Source of the DNA: Pseudomonadota bacterium
Lineage (GTDB): Bacteria; Pseudomonadota; Gammaproteobacteria; Burkholderiales; Burkholderiaceae_C
Length of the DNA stretch: 64,000 nucleotides
Direction of reading: 5' to 3'
Assembly: GCA_023387335.1 (NCBI GenBank)
Contig: JAEWIF010000054.1
Span: forward strand, 16,616 to 80,615
Shown: one piece after another, positions 34,356 through 43,546 of the stretch
Numbering within the stretch: position 1 is the first letter of the stretch
Layout of the letters: each line of letters starts with the position of its first letter
Program-made: the position numbers and the translations under genes
The notes under the pieces: model-generated
Seen by the model: the letters and a program-made list of their open reading frames with translations, nothing else
Database searches by the model: none
What the model was told of the DNA's origin: nothing

Positions 34356-35546
34356 TCAGCCGAGCGCGGCCAGCGCCTGCTCGAGGTCGGCCCGCAGGTC
34401 GGCCACGTCCTCCAGCCCGACCGAGAAGCGCACCACCACGCCGCGCTGAAGGCCGCTGGGGAGCGCGGCGCTTCGCATGGACGCGATGTCGTAGGGCACG
34501 ACCAGGCTGACCGGACCACCCCATGAGTAGCCCAGCTTGAAGAGCTTGAGCGCGTCGCAGAAGGCGTCGACCTCCGCAGAGGCATGGCGCTCGTGGAAGA
34601 CCACCGAGAACAGGCCGGCGGCCAGCCCGTCGTCGCCGCAGAGCGCGCGCCAATGCTCGTGCCCCGGCGAGCCTTCAAGCGCGGGATGGAGCACCTGCGC
34701 GATCTCGGGTCGGCCCTGCAGCCAGCGCGCGAGTTCGCGAGCCGCCACGTCGTGCGCGCGGTAGCGCACCGCCAGGCCGGGCAGAGAGCGCAGCACCGCC
34801 TCGACGTCGTTGCCGCCGACGCCCAGGCCCAGCCGCATGTGGGTGAGCTTGATGCGCTGGTGCAGCGCCTCGTCGCGCGTGCAGATGCTGCCCATCAGCA
34901 CGTCGCCGCCGCCGCTGGGGTACTTGGTGAGGGCCTGCACCACGATGTCGGCGCCTGTGCCCGCGAAGTCGAAGCCGTTGAAGGCCAGGCCCGCGCCCCA
35001 GGTGTTGTCCAGCGCCGTCGTGATGCCGCGCCGGCGGCACAGCTGCGCCTGTTGCGCCAGCGGCGGGAATTCCATGCTCACCGAGCCCGGCGCTTCCAGC
35101 CACACGAGCCTGGTCTTCGCGCCGATGCGCCGCTCCAGGTCCGCGGGGTCCATCGGGTCGTAGCGCTGGTGCGTGATGCCCCACTGGCGCAGTTCGCCCT
35201 CGGCCAGCGCCTTGGAAGGGCCATACGCGTTGTCGGGGAGCAGCACCTCGTCGCCCGAAGCCAGCAGCGCGAAATCGACGCAGGCGATGGCGGCCAGGCC
35301 GCTGGGCACCAGCAGGCACTGCTTGCCGCCTTCCAGCGTGGCGATGCGCTCCTCGAGCTGGAAGGTGGTGGGGGTGCCGTGCAGCCCGTAGGTGTAGCCC
35401 GTCTTGTGCTTCCAGTCGCGCGCGCGCAGCGCGGCGACGTTGGGGAAGATGACGGTGGAGGCCTTGTAGACCCCGGGTTGCGGCGCGGCGAAGCCGGCGG
35501 GCGGGGTGTAGGGGTGATGGATGAGGTCGGTGGAACGCTGGGCCAT
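34356..35546 (-). CDS. metC: Cystathionine beta-lyase (PLP-dependent)
   Basis: A 396-residue Cys/Met-metabolism PLP enzyme that splits cystathionine to homocysteine, ammonia and pyruvate. YTYGLHGTPTTFQLEERIATLEGG, DNAYGPSKALAE, VWLEAPGSVSMEF and DNTWGAGLAFN are the family's pocket motifs; the PLP lysine is in ALTKYPSGGGDVLMG. The ATG at 35546 fits. It lies 5 bp after the HepT stop in the same direction, but is probably not functionally related. Cystathionine gamma-synthase cannot be wholly excluded, though the sequence is closer to MetC. Confidence 0.92.
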   Translation of the reverse strand: MAQRSTDLIHHPYTPPAGFAAPQPGVYKASTVIFPNVAALRARDWKHKTGYTYGLHGTPTTFQLEERIATLEGGKQCLLVPSGLAAIACVDFALLASGDEVLLPDNAYGPSKALAEGELRQWGITHQRYDPMDPADLERRIGAKTRLVWLEAPGSVSMEFPPLAQQAQLCRRRGITTALDNTWGAGLAFNGFDFAGTGADIVVQALTKYPSGGGDVLMGSICTRDEALHQRIKLTHMRLGLGVGGNDVEAVLRSLPGLAVRYRAHDVAARELARWLQGRPEIAQVLHPALEGSPGHEHWRALCGDDGLAAGLFSVVFHERHASAEVDAFCDALKLFKLGYSWGGPVSLVVPYDIASMRSAALPSGLQRGVVVRFSVGLEDVADLRADLEQALAALG

Positions 35547-35551
35547 GTCGG

Positions 35552-35896
35552 TCAGGCGGACGGCCGCACATCGCGGTACGCGGCCAAGGCTGTCTTCACA
35601 GGGGGAAGGTCGTCCGTGATCGTGACGTGCACGACGCGCCAGTCGACGGAGAAATAGGCATGCACCGCGATGTTCCGGAAGCCGATGATCTCCTTCCAGG
35701 GCACTGCGGGCATGGCGGCGCAAGCCGCCGCCGAAAGCCGCGCGGCCGCCTCGCCGACGATGGAGAGTTTCTGCAGCACGGCGCTCTGAACGAGTTCGTT
35801 TGCCAGGAACGCGGGCTCGTCGATCCCCTGCATGAACCGCTCGATCGCGGCGATGGCATCGAGCATGTCGGCCACGTACAGCCGATCACTGCGCAT
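35552..35896 (-). CDS. hepT: HepT-type RNase toxin (DUF86)
   Basis: A 114-residue all-helical toxin. The HEPN active motif R-x4-H-x-Y is intact: Arg74, His79 and Tyr81 in RNIAVHAY. In characterised HepT-MntA pairs, MntA modifies this tyrosine with AMP and inactivates the RNase. Its start overlaps the end of mntA by 11 nt, and mntA is upstream, the usual antitoxin-first order. Function is from family knowledge. Confidence 0.93.
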   Translation of the reverse strand: MRSDRLYVADMLDAIAAIERFMQGIDEPAFLANELVQSAVLQKLSIVGEAAARLSAAACAAMPAVPWKEIIGFRNIAVHAYFSVDWRVVHVTITDDLPPVKTALAAYRDVRPSA

Positions 35897-36185
35897 GAAT
35901 GATCTCGGCCTCTTCCAGGACGGCGTCCCGGATGTTCGGGTTCAAGCCATCCCGAGTGAGCAGGTCCACCGGACGGCCCCAGATCTGCGCCAGTTCATCG
36001 CGCATGCGCTGCAGCTCCACCAGCCCAACGCGGGCGTCGGGCCCGAGATCAATGAGGATGTCGACGTCGCTGTCGTCGTGGAAATCGTCGCGCACGGCGG
36101 AGCCGAACACGGCCACTTCCCGCACGCCGTGGGCGCGGCAGAAGCGGCTCAGCGCTTCATGGGGAATGGGCAGTCTCAGGGACAT
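35886..36185 (-). CDS. mntA: MntA-type nucleotidyltransferase antitoxin
   Basis: A 99-residue minimal nucleotidyltransferase. The catalytic signature G-S-x10-D-x-D is complete: Gly28-Ser29 in VFGSAVRDDF, then Asp40 and Asp42 in DSDVDILID. It is expected to adenylylate HepT, neutralising it. First gene of the overlapping HepT-MntA pair, inserted between metC and the purA-associated phosphoribosyltransferase. Confidence 0.93.
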   Translation of the reverse strand: MSLRLPIPHEALSRFCRAHGVREVAVFGSAVRDDFHDDSDVDILIDLGPDARVGLVELQRMRDELAQIWGRPVDLLTRDGLNPNIRDAVLEEAEIIHAQ

Positions 36186-36240
36186 GGCGGTGCGCGGCGG
36201 GATCGCCGCACTCTAGCACCGCCGGGCTCGAGCCGTCAGC

Positions 36241-36765
36241 TCAGACCTTCCACTTCTCGAGAAGCTTCTCCGGCCCCATGGCGTCGTAGCCTTCGAAGGG
36301 CTGGTGGATCCAGGGGTTGGTGGGGAGGAACTCCACCGAGTAGTCGGCGGTGAAGGTGGACAGGCCCTTGGTCCAGATCACCGCGCTGCGCAGCTCGGTG
36401 ATCGGCTTGTAGCTGTTCCTCAGCAGGTCCACCACCTTGTGCAGGGTGTGGCCCGAATCGGCCAGGTCGTCCACCAGCAGCACCTTGCCGGCGATCTCGC
36501 CCTTGGGCGTGGTGATGAAGCGGGCGATGTCCAGGTGGCCCTGCACCGTGCCGGCCTCGGCGCGGTAGGAGCTGGTGGACATGATGGCCAGCGGCTTGTC
36601 GAAGATGCGCGAGAGGATGTCCCCCGGCCGCATGCCGCCGCGCGCCAGGCACAGGATGGTGTCGAACTTCCAGCCCGACTGGTGCACCTTGATCGCGAGC
36701 TTCTCGATCAGGTTGTGGTACTCGTCGTAGCTCACGTACAGGTGCTTGCCGTCTTCCGTCAACAT
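36241..36765 (-). CDS. Purine-type phosphoribosyltransferase
   Basis: A 174-residue type I phosphoribosyltransferase with the PRPP loop VLLVDDLADSGHTL (95-108) and CLARGGMRPGDILSR near 39. It resembles the hypoxanthine/guanine salvage enzymes annotated as xanthine-guanine or hypoxanthine phosphoribosyltransferase. It is the last gene of the purA block, 19 bp after purA, with GAGGAACAAGAG as ribosome site. The base specificity cannot be read from sequence. Confidence 0.88.
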   Translation of the reverse strand: MLTEDGKHLYVSYDEYHNLIEKLAIKVHQSGWKFDTILCLARGGMRPGDILSRIFDKPLAIMSTSSYRAEAGTVQGHLDIARFITTPKGEIAGKVLLVDDLADSGHTLHKVVDLLRNSYKPITELRSAVIWTKGLSTFTADYSVEFLPTNPWIHQPFEGYDAMGPEKLLEKWKV

Positions 36766-36784
36766 CTCTTGTTCCTCGTGGGGC

Positions 36785-38113
36785 TCAGGCCAGGTAGGGG
36801 TGGCGCATCATGATCGTGTGGTCGCGATCGGGGCTCGTCGAAATGATATCGATGGGCACGCCGGTGACGTGCTCGATGCGCTGCAGGTACAGGCGCGCGT
36901 TCACCGGCAGCTTGTCGTACTGCGTGACGCCCACGGTGCTCTCGGTCCAGCCTTCCAGCTTCTCGTAGATCGGCTTGCAGCGCGCGATCTCGTCGGCGCC
37001 CAGCGGCAGGATGTCGACGTGCTCGCCGTCCAGCTCGTAGCCGGTGCACAGCTGCAGTTCCTCGATGCCGTCCAGCACGTCCAGCTTGGTGATGCACAGG
37101 CCCGTCAGGCCGTTGACCTGGGCGCTGCGCTTGAGCAGCGCGGCATCGAACCAGCCGCAGCGGCGCGAGCGGCCCGTGGTCACTCCCTTCTCGGCGCCGA
37201 CGGTGGACAGGTGGTAGCCCACGGTGCCCGGCGTCTCCCAGTCCAGCTCCGTCGGGAACGGGCCGCCGCCGACACGCGTGCAGTACGCCTTGGTGATGCC
37301 CAGGATGTAGTGCAGCAGGCCCGGCCCCACGCCCGCGCCGGCGGCGGCGTTGCCCGCCACGCAGTTGCTGGAGGTGACGTACGGGTAGGTGCCGTGGTCG
37401 ACGTCGAGCAGCGTGCCCTGCGCGCCCTCGAACAGCAGGTTGTCGCCGTGGCGGTGCGCCTCGTTCAGCTCGCGCGAGACGTCGGCCATCATCGGGCGCA
37501 GCTGCTCGCCGAGCTTCAGCGCCTCGTCCAGCACCTGCTGGTAGTCCAGCGCCGGCGCATGCAGGTAGGTGGTGAGCACGTGGTTGTGCAGCGACATCAG
37601 TTCCTTGAGCTTGTCGGCGAAGCGCTCGGGGTTCTTCAGGTCCTGGACGCGCAGCGCGCGGCGCGCGATCTTGTCTTCATACGCCGGGCCGATGCCGCGG
37701 CCGGTGGTGCCGATCTTCTCGGTGCCGCCCTTCTCGCGCAGCGCCTCGCGCGCCACGTCCAGCGCCGAGTGGAACGGCAGGATGAGCGGGCAGGCCTCGC
37801 TGATGCGAAGGCGCGAACGCACCTCCACGCCGGCCTTCTCCAGCCCTTCGATCTCCTCGAACAGCTTGGCGGCCGACAGCACTACGCCGTTGCCGATGTA
37901 GCACTTGACGCCCGGCCGCATGATGCCGCTGGGGATCAGGTGCAGCGCGGTCTTCACGCCGTTGATCACCAGCGTGTGGCCGGCGTTGTGGCCGCCCTGG
38001 AAGCGCACCACGCCCTGCGCCATCTCGGTCAGCCAGTCGACCAGCTTGCCCTTGCCTTCGTCGCCCCACTGAGTGCCCACGACGACCACATTGCGACCCG
38101 ATGTCTTGTTCAT
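36785..38113 (-). CDS. purA: Adenylosuccinate synthase
   Basis: GTP-dependent enzyme joining IMP and aspartate in AMP synthesis. 442 residues, slightly above the usual 430. VVVVGTQWGDEGKGKLVDWL is the P-loop region with catalytic Asp, GHNAGHTLVI supplies the catalytic His, and TTGRGIGPAYEDK and RRCGWFDAALLKRS are conserved. The ATG at 38113 gives the canonical start. It lies in the hfq-hflX-hflKC-hisZ-purA order typical of beta-proteobacteria. Confidence 0.97.
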   Translation of the reverse strand: MNKTSGRNVVVVGTQWGDEGKGKLVDWLTEMAQGVVRFQGGHNAGHTLVINGVKTALHLIPSGIMRPGVKCYIGNGVVLSAAKLFEEIEGLEKAGVEVRSRLRISEACPLILPFHSALDVAREALREKGGTEKIGTTGRGIGPAYEDKIARRALRVQDLKNPERFADKLKELMSLHNHVLTTYLHAPALDYQQVLDEALKLGEQLRPMMADVSRELNEAHRHGDNLLFEGAQGTLLDVDHGTYPYVTSSNCVAGNAAAGAGVGPGLLHYILGITKAYCTRVGGGPFPTELDWETPGTVGYHLSTVGAEKGVTTGRSRRCGWFDAALLKRSAQVNGLTGLCITKLDVLDGIEELQLCTGYELDGEHVDILPLGADEIARCKPIYEKLEGWTESTVGVTQYDKLPVNARLYLQRIEHVTGVPIDIISTSPDRDHTIMMRHPYLA

Positions 38114-38147
38114 GACGAGGAAATACCCGAGAAGAAAGAGAGAGGAA

Positions 38148-39296
38148 TCAGAGGGGACGCACGACCCAGTGGCCGTGCTCGGCGACCAGTTCGCGGTCGC
38201 AGTGGAACTCGTCCACTTCGCTTTCGTGGCCCGGCAGCACGCAGACCACGGTTTCGCCGTCGGCGCGCAGGCGCGCGATGGCGGCGCGCAGCTGGGGCTG
38301 CTCGCCCCAGGTTGCGCGGATGGCGGCCTTGAGCGGCCGCTTGGCCACCACGCCGACCAGCTCCTTGACGTCGAGCGAGAAGCCCACCGCCGGCCGGTTG
38401 CGGCCGAACACCGCGCCGACCTCGTCGTAGCGGCCGCCGCGCACCAGCGCGTCGCTGGCGCCCGGCGTGTAGATGCCGAAGCGCATGCCGCTGTAGTACG
38501 CGTAGCCGCGCAGGTCGGCCAGGTCGTAGCTGATGGCCGCGCCCTCGAGGTGGCGGCCGATCCACTCGAGCTGGTCGAGCGCCTGGACGATGGCGGGCGA
38601 AGCCGGCAGCGCGCGGCGCGCCTCGGCGAGCACCGAAACATCGCCGTACAGCGACGGCAACGCGGCCAGGCCTTCCCGCGAGGCCGCGGGGAACTCGCGC
38701 GTCAGCCGCGCCAGCGTCGACGCGTCCTTGGCCGCGAGCGCGGCATGCACGTCCCGCAGGCGCTGCGCATCCACCGGCACGCCGTCGAACAGCGCGCGCA
38801 CGATGCGCGCGTCGGCCAGGTCCACGGTGAGCCAGGTGACCTGCGTGGCCTTGAGGCAGTCGAGCGCGAGCAGCAGCACCTCGAGGTCGGCTTCCAGGCC
38901 GGCATGGCCGTAGATCTCGGCGCCGAACTGCAGCGGCTCGCGCGTGGCGTGCGGGCGGTCGGGGCGCGTGTGCACCACCGGGCCGCAGTAGCAAAGGCGG
39001 GCGACGCCGGAGCGATTGAGCAGGTGGGCGTCGATGCGGGCGACCTGCGGGGTGGTGTCCGCGCGCAGGCCCATCATGCGGCCGGAGAGCTGGTCCACCA
39101 GCTTGAAGGTCTGCAGGTCGAGCGCTTCGCCGGTGCCGGTGAGCAGCGACTCGAGGTGCTCAAGCAGGGGCGGCATCACCAGTTCGCAGCCGTAGCCGCG
39201 GGCGGTGTCGAGCAGCTGGCGCCGCAGTTCCTCGATGTGCCGCGCCTCGGAGGGCAGGACATCGGCGATGTGATCCGGCAGGACCCAGGCGGACAT
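38148..39296 (-). CDS. hisZ: ATP phosphoribosyltransferase regulatory subunit HisZ
   Basis: A 382-residue class II aminoacyl-tRNA synthetase-like protein lacking the tRNA anticodon domain. It activates the short-form HisG in histidine synthesis. Family markers are VLPDHIADVLPSEARHIEELRR, LQTFKLVDQLSGRMMGLRADTTPQVARI and LVRGGRYDEVGAVFGRNRPAVGFS. It lies between purA and the DUF2065 gene. The catalytic hisG is not in this window. Confidence 0.95.
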   Translation of the reverse strand: MSAWVLPDHIADVLPSEARHIEELRRQLLDTARGYGCELVMPPLLEHLESLLTGTGEALDLQTFKLVDQLSGRMMGLRADTTPQVARIDAHLLNRSGVARLCYCGPVVHTRPDRPHATREPLQFGAEIYGHAGLEADLEVLLLALDCLKATQVTWLTVDLADARIVRALFDGVPVDAQRLRDVHAALAAKDASTLARLTREFPAASREGLAALPSLYGDVSVLAEARRALPASPAIVQALDQLEWIGRHLEGAAISYDLADLRGYAYYSGMRFGIYTPGASDALVRGGRYDEVGAVFGRNRPAVGFSLDVKELVGVVAKRPLKAAIRATWGEQPQLRAAIARLRADGETVVCVLPGHESEVDEFHCDRELVAEHGHWVVRPL

Positions 39297-39386
39297 GAAG
39301 GACAGGGGTGCTGTTAAAAACGAGATTCTACCGGGCGTGGTCCCGCGGCCGAGCTGGCGGCGGTCGAGCCGGGCGGCGGCGCCCGC

Positions 39387-39575
39387 TCAGCTCACGAACC
39401 AGAGCAGCACCAGCCCGAGGCCGACGCTGCACAGCCCGAAGAAGCGAAGCTGCCCGTCCTTGAGTTCGAGCAGCTTGTGGAAGGTGTTGCGCCAGCCGCG
39501 CGGGGCGATCAGCGGGAACAGGCCCTCGAACACCAGCACCAGGGCGAGGGCCGCCCAGAGCGTTTCGCTCTCCAA
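39387..39575 (-). CDS. DUF2065 family small membrane protein (YjeT-like)
   Basis: A 62-residue protein with two hydrophobic segments (TLWAALALVLVFEGLFPLI and FFGLCSVGLGLVLLWFV) around a basic turn containing APRGWRNTFHKL. This matches DUF2065, which sits directly after hflC in many proteobacteria. Function is unknown. The gap to hflC is 2 bp. Confidence 0.92.
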   Translation of the reverse strand: MESETLWAALALVLVFEGLFPLIAPRGWRNTFHKLLELKDGQLRFFGLCSVGLGLVLLWFVS

Positions 39576-39577
39576 CT

Positions 39578-40498
39578 TCAGCGGCGCGGTGCGGCCGGTG
39601 CGGCAGCGCCGCCGGCGCCCGTGCCCTGGCCGCGGAACGCGCGGAAGAACTCCGAGCCGGAAGGATCCACCACCATCAGGTCGCCGCGCTTGTTGAACGT
39701 GGCGCGGTAAGCCTCGAGGCTGCGGTAGAACTGCGCGAACTGCGGATCGCGGCCGAAGGCGTCGCCGTAGATGGCGGCCGCCTGGGCATCGCCCTCGCCC
39801 TTGATCTTCTGGGCGTCGCGGTACGCGTTGGCGATGATCACTTCGCGCTGGCGGTCGGCATCGGCGCGGATCTTCTCGCTCTCGGCGGCGCCGGTGGAGC
39901 GCAGCTCGTTGGCCACGCGGCGGCGCTCGGCCTCCATGCGGCCGTAGACCGAGGCGGTGATGGCTTCGCTGTAGTCGACGCGCGTGACGCGCACGTCGAT
40001 CACGTCGATGCCCCAGGGCTGCGCGCCCTTGACCTGCTCCAGCACCTCGTTGCGGACGTCCGCCATCAGCTGCTCGCGCTGGGTGGACAGCAGGTCGCGC
40101 ACGGTGCGCTTGTTGACCTCCTGGTTGAAGGCGCTGCGCACGACGTTGGACAGGCGGTTGGCGCCGGTGGCCTCGTCCAGCCCGACGGTGCGGATGTACT
40201 GGGTGGGATCGGTGATGCGCCAGCGCACGTACCAGTCGATCACGACCGGCTGCTTCTCCGCGGTGAGCACCGGGGTGGTGTCGTTGCTGTCGAGGTTCAG
40301 CAGGCGCTTGTCGATGTAGCTGACGTTCTGGAACGGCGGCGGCAGCTTGAAGTTCAGGCCGGGTTCGGTGATCACTTCCTTGATCTGGCCGAGCGCGTAG
40401 ACCACGCCGAACTGGCGCTGGTCGACCACGAAGAGCATGGAGCTGAGCAGGGCCAGGGCCACGAGGGCGGCGGCGCCGATAAATCCGAGACGGTTCAT
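39578..40498 (-). CDS. hflC: FtsH protease modulator HflC
   Basis: A 306-residue band-7/SPFH membrane protein with one N-terminal TM (about 7-24), then VDQRQFGVVYALGQIKEVI and a long coiled-coil (EAERRRVANELRSTGAAESEK). With HflK it forms the periplasmic complex that encloses FtsH hexamers and limits access of membrane substrates. It is downstream of hflK by 15 bp. A divergent second FtsH is encoded at 23836-25965. Confidence 0.96.
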   Translation of the reverse strand: MNRLGFIGAAALVALALLSSMLFVVDQRQFGVVYALGQIKEVITEPGLNFKLPPPFQNVSYIDKRLLNLDSNDTTPVLTAEKQPVVIDWYVRWRITDPTQYIRTVGLDEATGANRLSNVVRSAFNQEVNKRTVRDLLSTQREQLMADVRNEVLEQVKGAQPWGIDVIDVRVTRVDYSEAITASVYGRMEAERRRVANELRSTGAAESEKIRADADRQREVIIANAYRDAQKIKGEGDAQAAAIYGDAFGRDPQFAQFYRSLEAYRATFNKRGDLMVVDPSGSEFFRAFRGQGTGAGGAAAPAAPRR

Positions 40499-40513
40499 TT
40501 CCTGGTCCTCCCC

Positions 40514-41845
40514 TCAGCGAGTCTCGCGTTCACGGCCGCGGGCATTGGTTTCGCGGTTGCGCGAGTCGGTGGAAGAGCTGGGCGCGGTGCTGCTGCCCGT
40601 GGCCGGCGGGTTGGTCGACGCCGCGGGATCGGGCGCGACGGCGCCGCCTTGCGACACCTGCTGGATGATGCGGTCCAGCGGCAGGTACAGCAGGTTGGAG
40701 CCCTGGCGCGAATCGATCATCACCTTGGTGACGTTGGCGTAGATCTGCTGCATGGTCTCCAGGTACATGCGGTCGCGCGTCACCTGCGGGGCCTTCTGGT
40801 ATTCGGTCAGCACGGAGCGGAAGCGCTGGGCATCACCCTGCGCCTGGGCCACCACGCGCGCCTTGTAGGCCTCGGATTCCTCGCGCAGGCGCGCGGCGGA
40901 GCCGGCGGCGCGCGGGATCACGTCGTTGGCGTACGCGGCGCCTTCGTTCTTCAGGCGCTCGCGCTCCTGGCCGGCCTTGTTGACGTCGTCGAACGCGGCC
41001 TGCACCTGCTCGGGCGCGCGCACGCCGCCCTGCTGCAGGTTGATGGCCACGATGTCGATGCCGACCTTGTAGCGGTCCAGGATGTTCTGCATCACGGTGC
41101 GCACGCGCGGGGCGATCTGCTCGCGCTCCTCGCCGAGCGCGGCGTTCATCTGCATCTTGCCGACCACCTCGCGCACGGCGGTCTCGGCGGCCTGCACGAC
41201 GGTCTCCGCCGGGTTCTTGCTCTCGAACAGGTAGGCGCGCGCGTCCTTCAGCCGGTACTGCACCGAGAACTTGACGTCCAGGATGTTCTCGTCCTGGGTC
41301 AGCATGGCCGATTCCTTCAGCCCGGTCGCCTTGATGACGTTGTCGCGGCCGATGTCCACCGAGCGGATCTGGGTAACGTAGATCACTTCGTGGCGCTGGA
41401 TCGGGTACGGCAGCCGCCAGTTGAAGCCGGCGCCCACGGTGGACTTGTAGCGGCCGAACTGCGTGATGACCGCCTGCTGGCCTTCCTGGACGATGAAGAA
41501 ACCCGTGCCCAGCCAGATCAGCAGCAGCACCGCGGCGATCAGGCCGATGCCCACTCCGGCGCTCTTCATGTCGGGCTGGAAGCCGTTGCCGCCGTTGGGC
41601 TCCGGGCGGCGGCCGCGGCCGCCTCCGAAAAGCCCGCCCAGGCGGCGGTTGAAATCGCGCCAGAGTTCATCGAGATCGGGCGGTCCCTGGTTGGGGCCGC
41701 GCGAACCCTCGGGGCGTTGCGGGTCGGGACGGTTGTTGTCCTTGCCGTCGTCGCCGCCGCGTCCCCACCGGGGATCGTTGAGGTTGAACATGCCTCTGAG
41801 GCGTCCGCCGAGAGCGGACCCGATGCCGGGCGGGGAAAGCTTCAT
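40514..41845 (-). CDS. hflK: FtsH protease modulator HflK
   Basis: About 443 residues; the N-terminal Gly/Asn/Arg-rich cytoplasmic segment is followed by a TM near 90-110 and the SPFH domain (GTGFFIVQEGQQAVITQFGRY, DENILDVKFSVQYRL). Partner of HflC. The start is uncertain: an ATG at 41845 or a later one at 41791 (MFNLNDPRWGRG, preceded by AGAGG at very short spacing). It lies 48 bp after hflX in the hfq-hflX-hflKC cluster. Confidence 0.95.
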   Translation of the reverse strand: MKLSPPGIGSALGGRLRGMFNLNDPRWGRGGDDGKDNNRPDPQRPEGSRGPNQGPPDLDELWRDFNRRLGGLFGGGRGRRPEPNGGNGFQPDMKSAGVGIGLIAAVLLLIWLGTGFFIVQEGQQAVITQFGRYKSTVGAGFNWRLPYPIQRHEVIYVTQIRSVDIGRDNVIKATGLKESAMLTQDENILDVKFSVQYRLKDARAYLFESKNPAETVVQAAETAVREVVGKMQMNAALGEEREQIAPRVRTVMQNILDRYKVGIDIVAINLQQGGVRAPEQVQAAFDDVNKAGQERERLKNEGAAYANDVIPRAAGSAARLREESEAYKARVVAQAQGDAQRFRSVLTEYQKAPQVTRDRMYLETMQQIYANVTKVMIDSRQGSNLLYLPLDRIIQQVSQGGAVAPDPAASTNPPATGSSTAPSSSTDSRNRETNARGRERETR

Positions 41846-41893
41846 TCGGGAGTGTTTCTGTTCGTTGGCTTGCTGTTGTGCGATTGTGCCCAA

Positions 41894-43078
41894 TCAGGCG
41901 GCTGCATCGTGCAATTCGGTACTTGCCCGGGGGGATACGCCGCGAGCGGCCTGGGCCGCGCGATCGGCCAGCTCCTGGCGCAGCGCGGGCAGGCCATCGC
42001 CCGTTCGGCTGCTGACGAAGAGGCGCGTCGTCGGCGTGCCTTCCAGCTCGAACAGGTCGCGGCGCTGGCGCGGGCGCTGGGAAGGCTCCAGCGCATCGGT
42101 CTTGTTGAACACGAGCAGCTGCGGCACCTGGTCGGCGCCGATCTCGTGCAGCACGCGCTGCACTTCCTCGATCTGCTCGGGATGGTGGGGATTGGCCGCA
42201 TCGACCACGTGCAGCAGCAGGTCGGCGTCGGCCGCTTCCTGCAGCGTGGCCTGGAAGGCGTCGATCAGGCCGTGCGGCAGGTCGCGGATGAACCCGACCG
42301 TGTCCGAGAGCGAGACCGAGCGGCCGCCGGAGCCGCCCTCGACGTCGTCGAGGTACATGCGGCGGGTGGTGGTGTCCAGCGTGGCGAACAGCTGGTCGGC
42401 CGCGTACGCGCGGGCCTTGACCAGCGCATTGAAGAGCGTCGACTTGCCGGCGTTGGTGTAGCCGACCAGCGAGATGTTGAAGGCGCCCTGGCGCTCGCGC
42501 TGGCGGCGCTGCGTGTGCCGCTGCCGCTTGACCTTCTCGAGGCGGTCGCGCGTGCGCTTGATGGCGTCGCCGATCATCCGGCGGTCGAGTTCGATCTGCT
42601 TCTCGCCCGGGCCGCCGCGCACGCCGGCGCCGCCGGTCTGGCGCTCCAGGTGGGACCAGCGCCGCACCAGCCGCGTGCTGACGTACTGCAGGCGAGCCAG
42701 CTCGACCTGCAGCTTGCCTTCATGGCTGCGCGCGCGCTGCGCGAAGATTTCCAGGATGAGCAGCGTGCGGTCGTTGACCGGCAGGCCGAGGTGCCGCTCC
42801 AGGTTGCGCTGCTGGCCGGGACTGAGCGCCTGGTCGAACAGGATCTCGGTGGCGCCGGTCTCTTCGGCCAGCGCCTTGATCTCGTCGGCCTTGCCGCGGC
42901 CGACGAACAACGCCGCATCCGGCGCCTTGCGCTTGGCGGTCAGGCGCGCCACCGGCTCCAGGCCGGCGGTGCGGGCGAGTTCACCGAGCTCGAGCAGCTC
43001 GGCGTCGAAGTGCGGAAGGCCAAGGTCCACCCCCACCAGGATCGTGGGAGCGGAGGAACTTGCTTGGGGATCGGACAA
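41894..43078 (-). CDS. hflX: Ribosome-associated GTPase HflX
   Basis: A 394-residue GTPase that splits stalled 70S ribosomes. An N-terminal HflX domain (ELGELARTAGLEPVARLTAKRK, QALSPGQQRNLERHLGLPVNDRT) precedes the coiled-coil and the G domain: G1 GYTNAGKS, G2 TTRRMYLD, G3 DTVGFIRDLPHGL and NKTD. Length is normal. It lies between hfq and hflK. Confidence 0.96.
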   Translation of the reverse strand: MSDPQASSSAPTILVGVDLGLPHFDAELLELGELARTAGLEPVARLTAKRKAPDAALFVGRGKADEIKALAEETGATEILFDQALSPGQQRNLERHLGLPVNDRTLLILEIFAQRARSHEGKLQVELARLQYVSTRLVRRWSHLERQTGGAGVRGGPGEKQIELDRRMIGDAIKRTRDRLEKVKRQRHTQRRQRERQGAFNISLVGYTNAGKSTLFNALVKARAYAADQLFATLDTTTRRMYLDDVEGGSGGRSVSLSDTVGFIRDLPHGLIDAFQATLQEAADADLLLHVVDAANPHHPEQIEEVQRVLHEIGADQVPQLLVFNKTDALEPSQRPRQRRDLFELEGTPTTRLFVSSRTGDGLPALRQELADRAAQAARGVSPRASTELHDAAA

Positions 43079-43145
43079 AACGGGAATCCGGGAGTATCAG
43101 GAATGGACACGCCCGGCGGCGAACGCACGCACCGCGTGCCCGCGA

Positions 43146-43394
43146 TCAGCTGGCGGAGGCTTCGTTGCTCTCGGCCGTCGAGAAGTTCACGGCGCGGCCG
43201 GGGACGATGGTGGAGATGGCGTGCTTGTAGACCATCTGCGTCACGGTATTGCGCAGCAGCACGACGTACTGGTCGAAGGACTCGATCTGCCCCTGCAGCT
43301 TGATGCCGTTGACCAGGTAGATGGACACCGGTACGTGCTCCCGACGCAATGTGTTCAGGAACGGGTCTTGTAGAAGCTGCCCTTTGTTGCTCAC
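43146..43394 (-). CDS. hfq: RNA chaperone Hfq
   Basis: An 82-residue Sm-like hexameric chaperone for small-RNA pairing. LLQDPFLNTLRREHVPVSIYLVNGIKLQGQIESFDQ-type core and the YKHAIST proximal site are intact, with a short acidic C-terminal tail. The start codon is GTG at 43394, preceded by CGGAGAATATC. First of the hfq-hflX-hflK-hflC-hisZ-purA block and separated from der by a 152-bp gap. Confidence 0.97.
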   Translation of the reverse strand: MSNKGQLLQDPFLNTLRREHVPVSIYLVNGIKLQGQIESFDQYVVLLRNTVTQMVYKHAISTIVPGRAVNFSTAESNEASAS

Positions 43395-43546
43395 GATATT
43401 CTCCGTGTTCGGGGTGTTGTTGGAAAACGCACCTTACCACAGCAAGACAGCTGTGCAAGTAGTCCGTCAAGGCCGTTATGTCCAGCACATGGGGATGCGC
43501 CTCGGACCTTCAAGTGTGCGCCCCATCGAGGGGCACGCGACTTCCC

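Noticed and set aside
43395..43546. Possible tRNA or small RNA in the hfq-der gap
   Set aside because: No cloverleaf, T-loop or terminator could be found; it more likely holds the hfq promoter.
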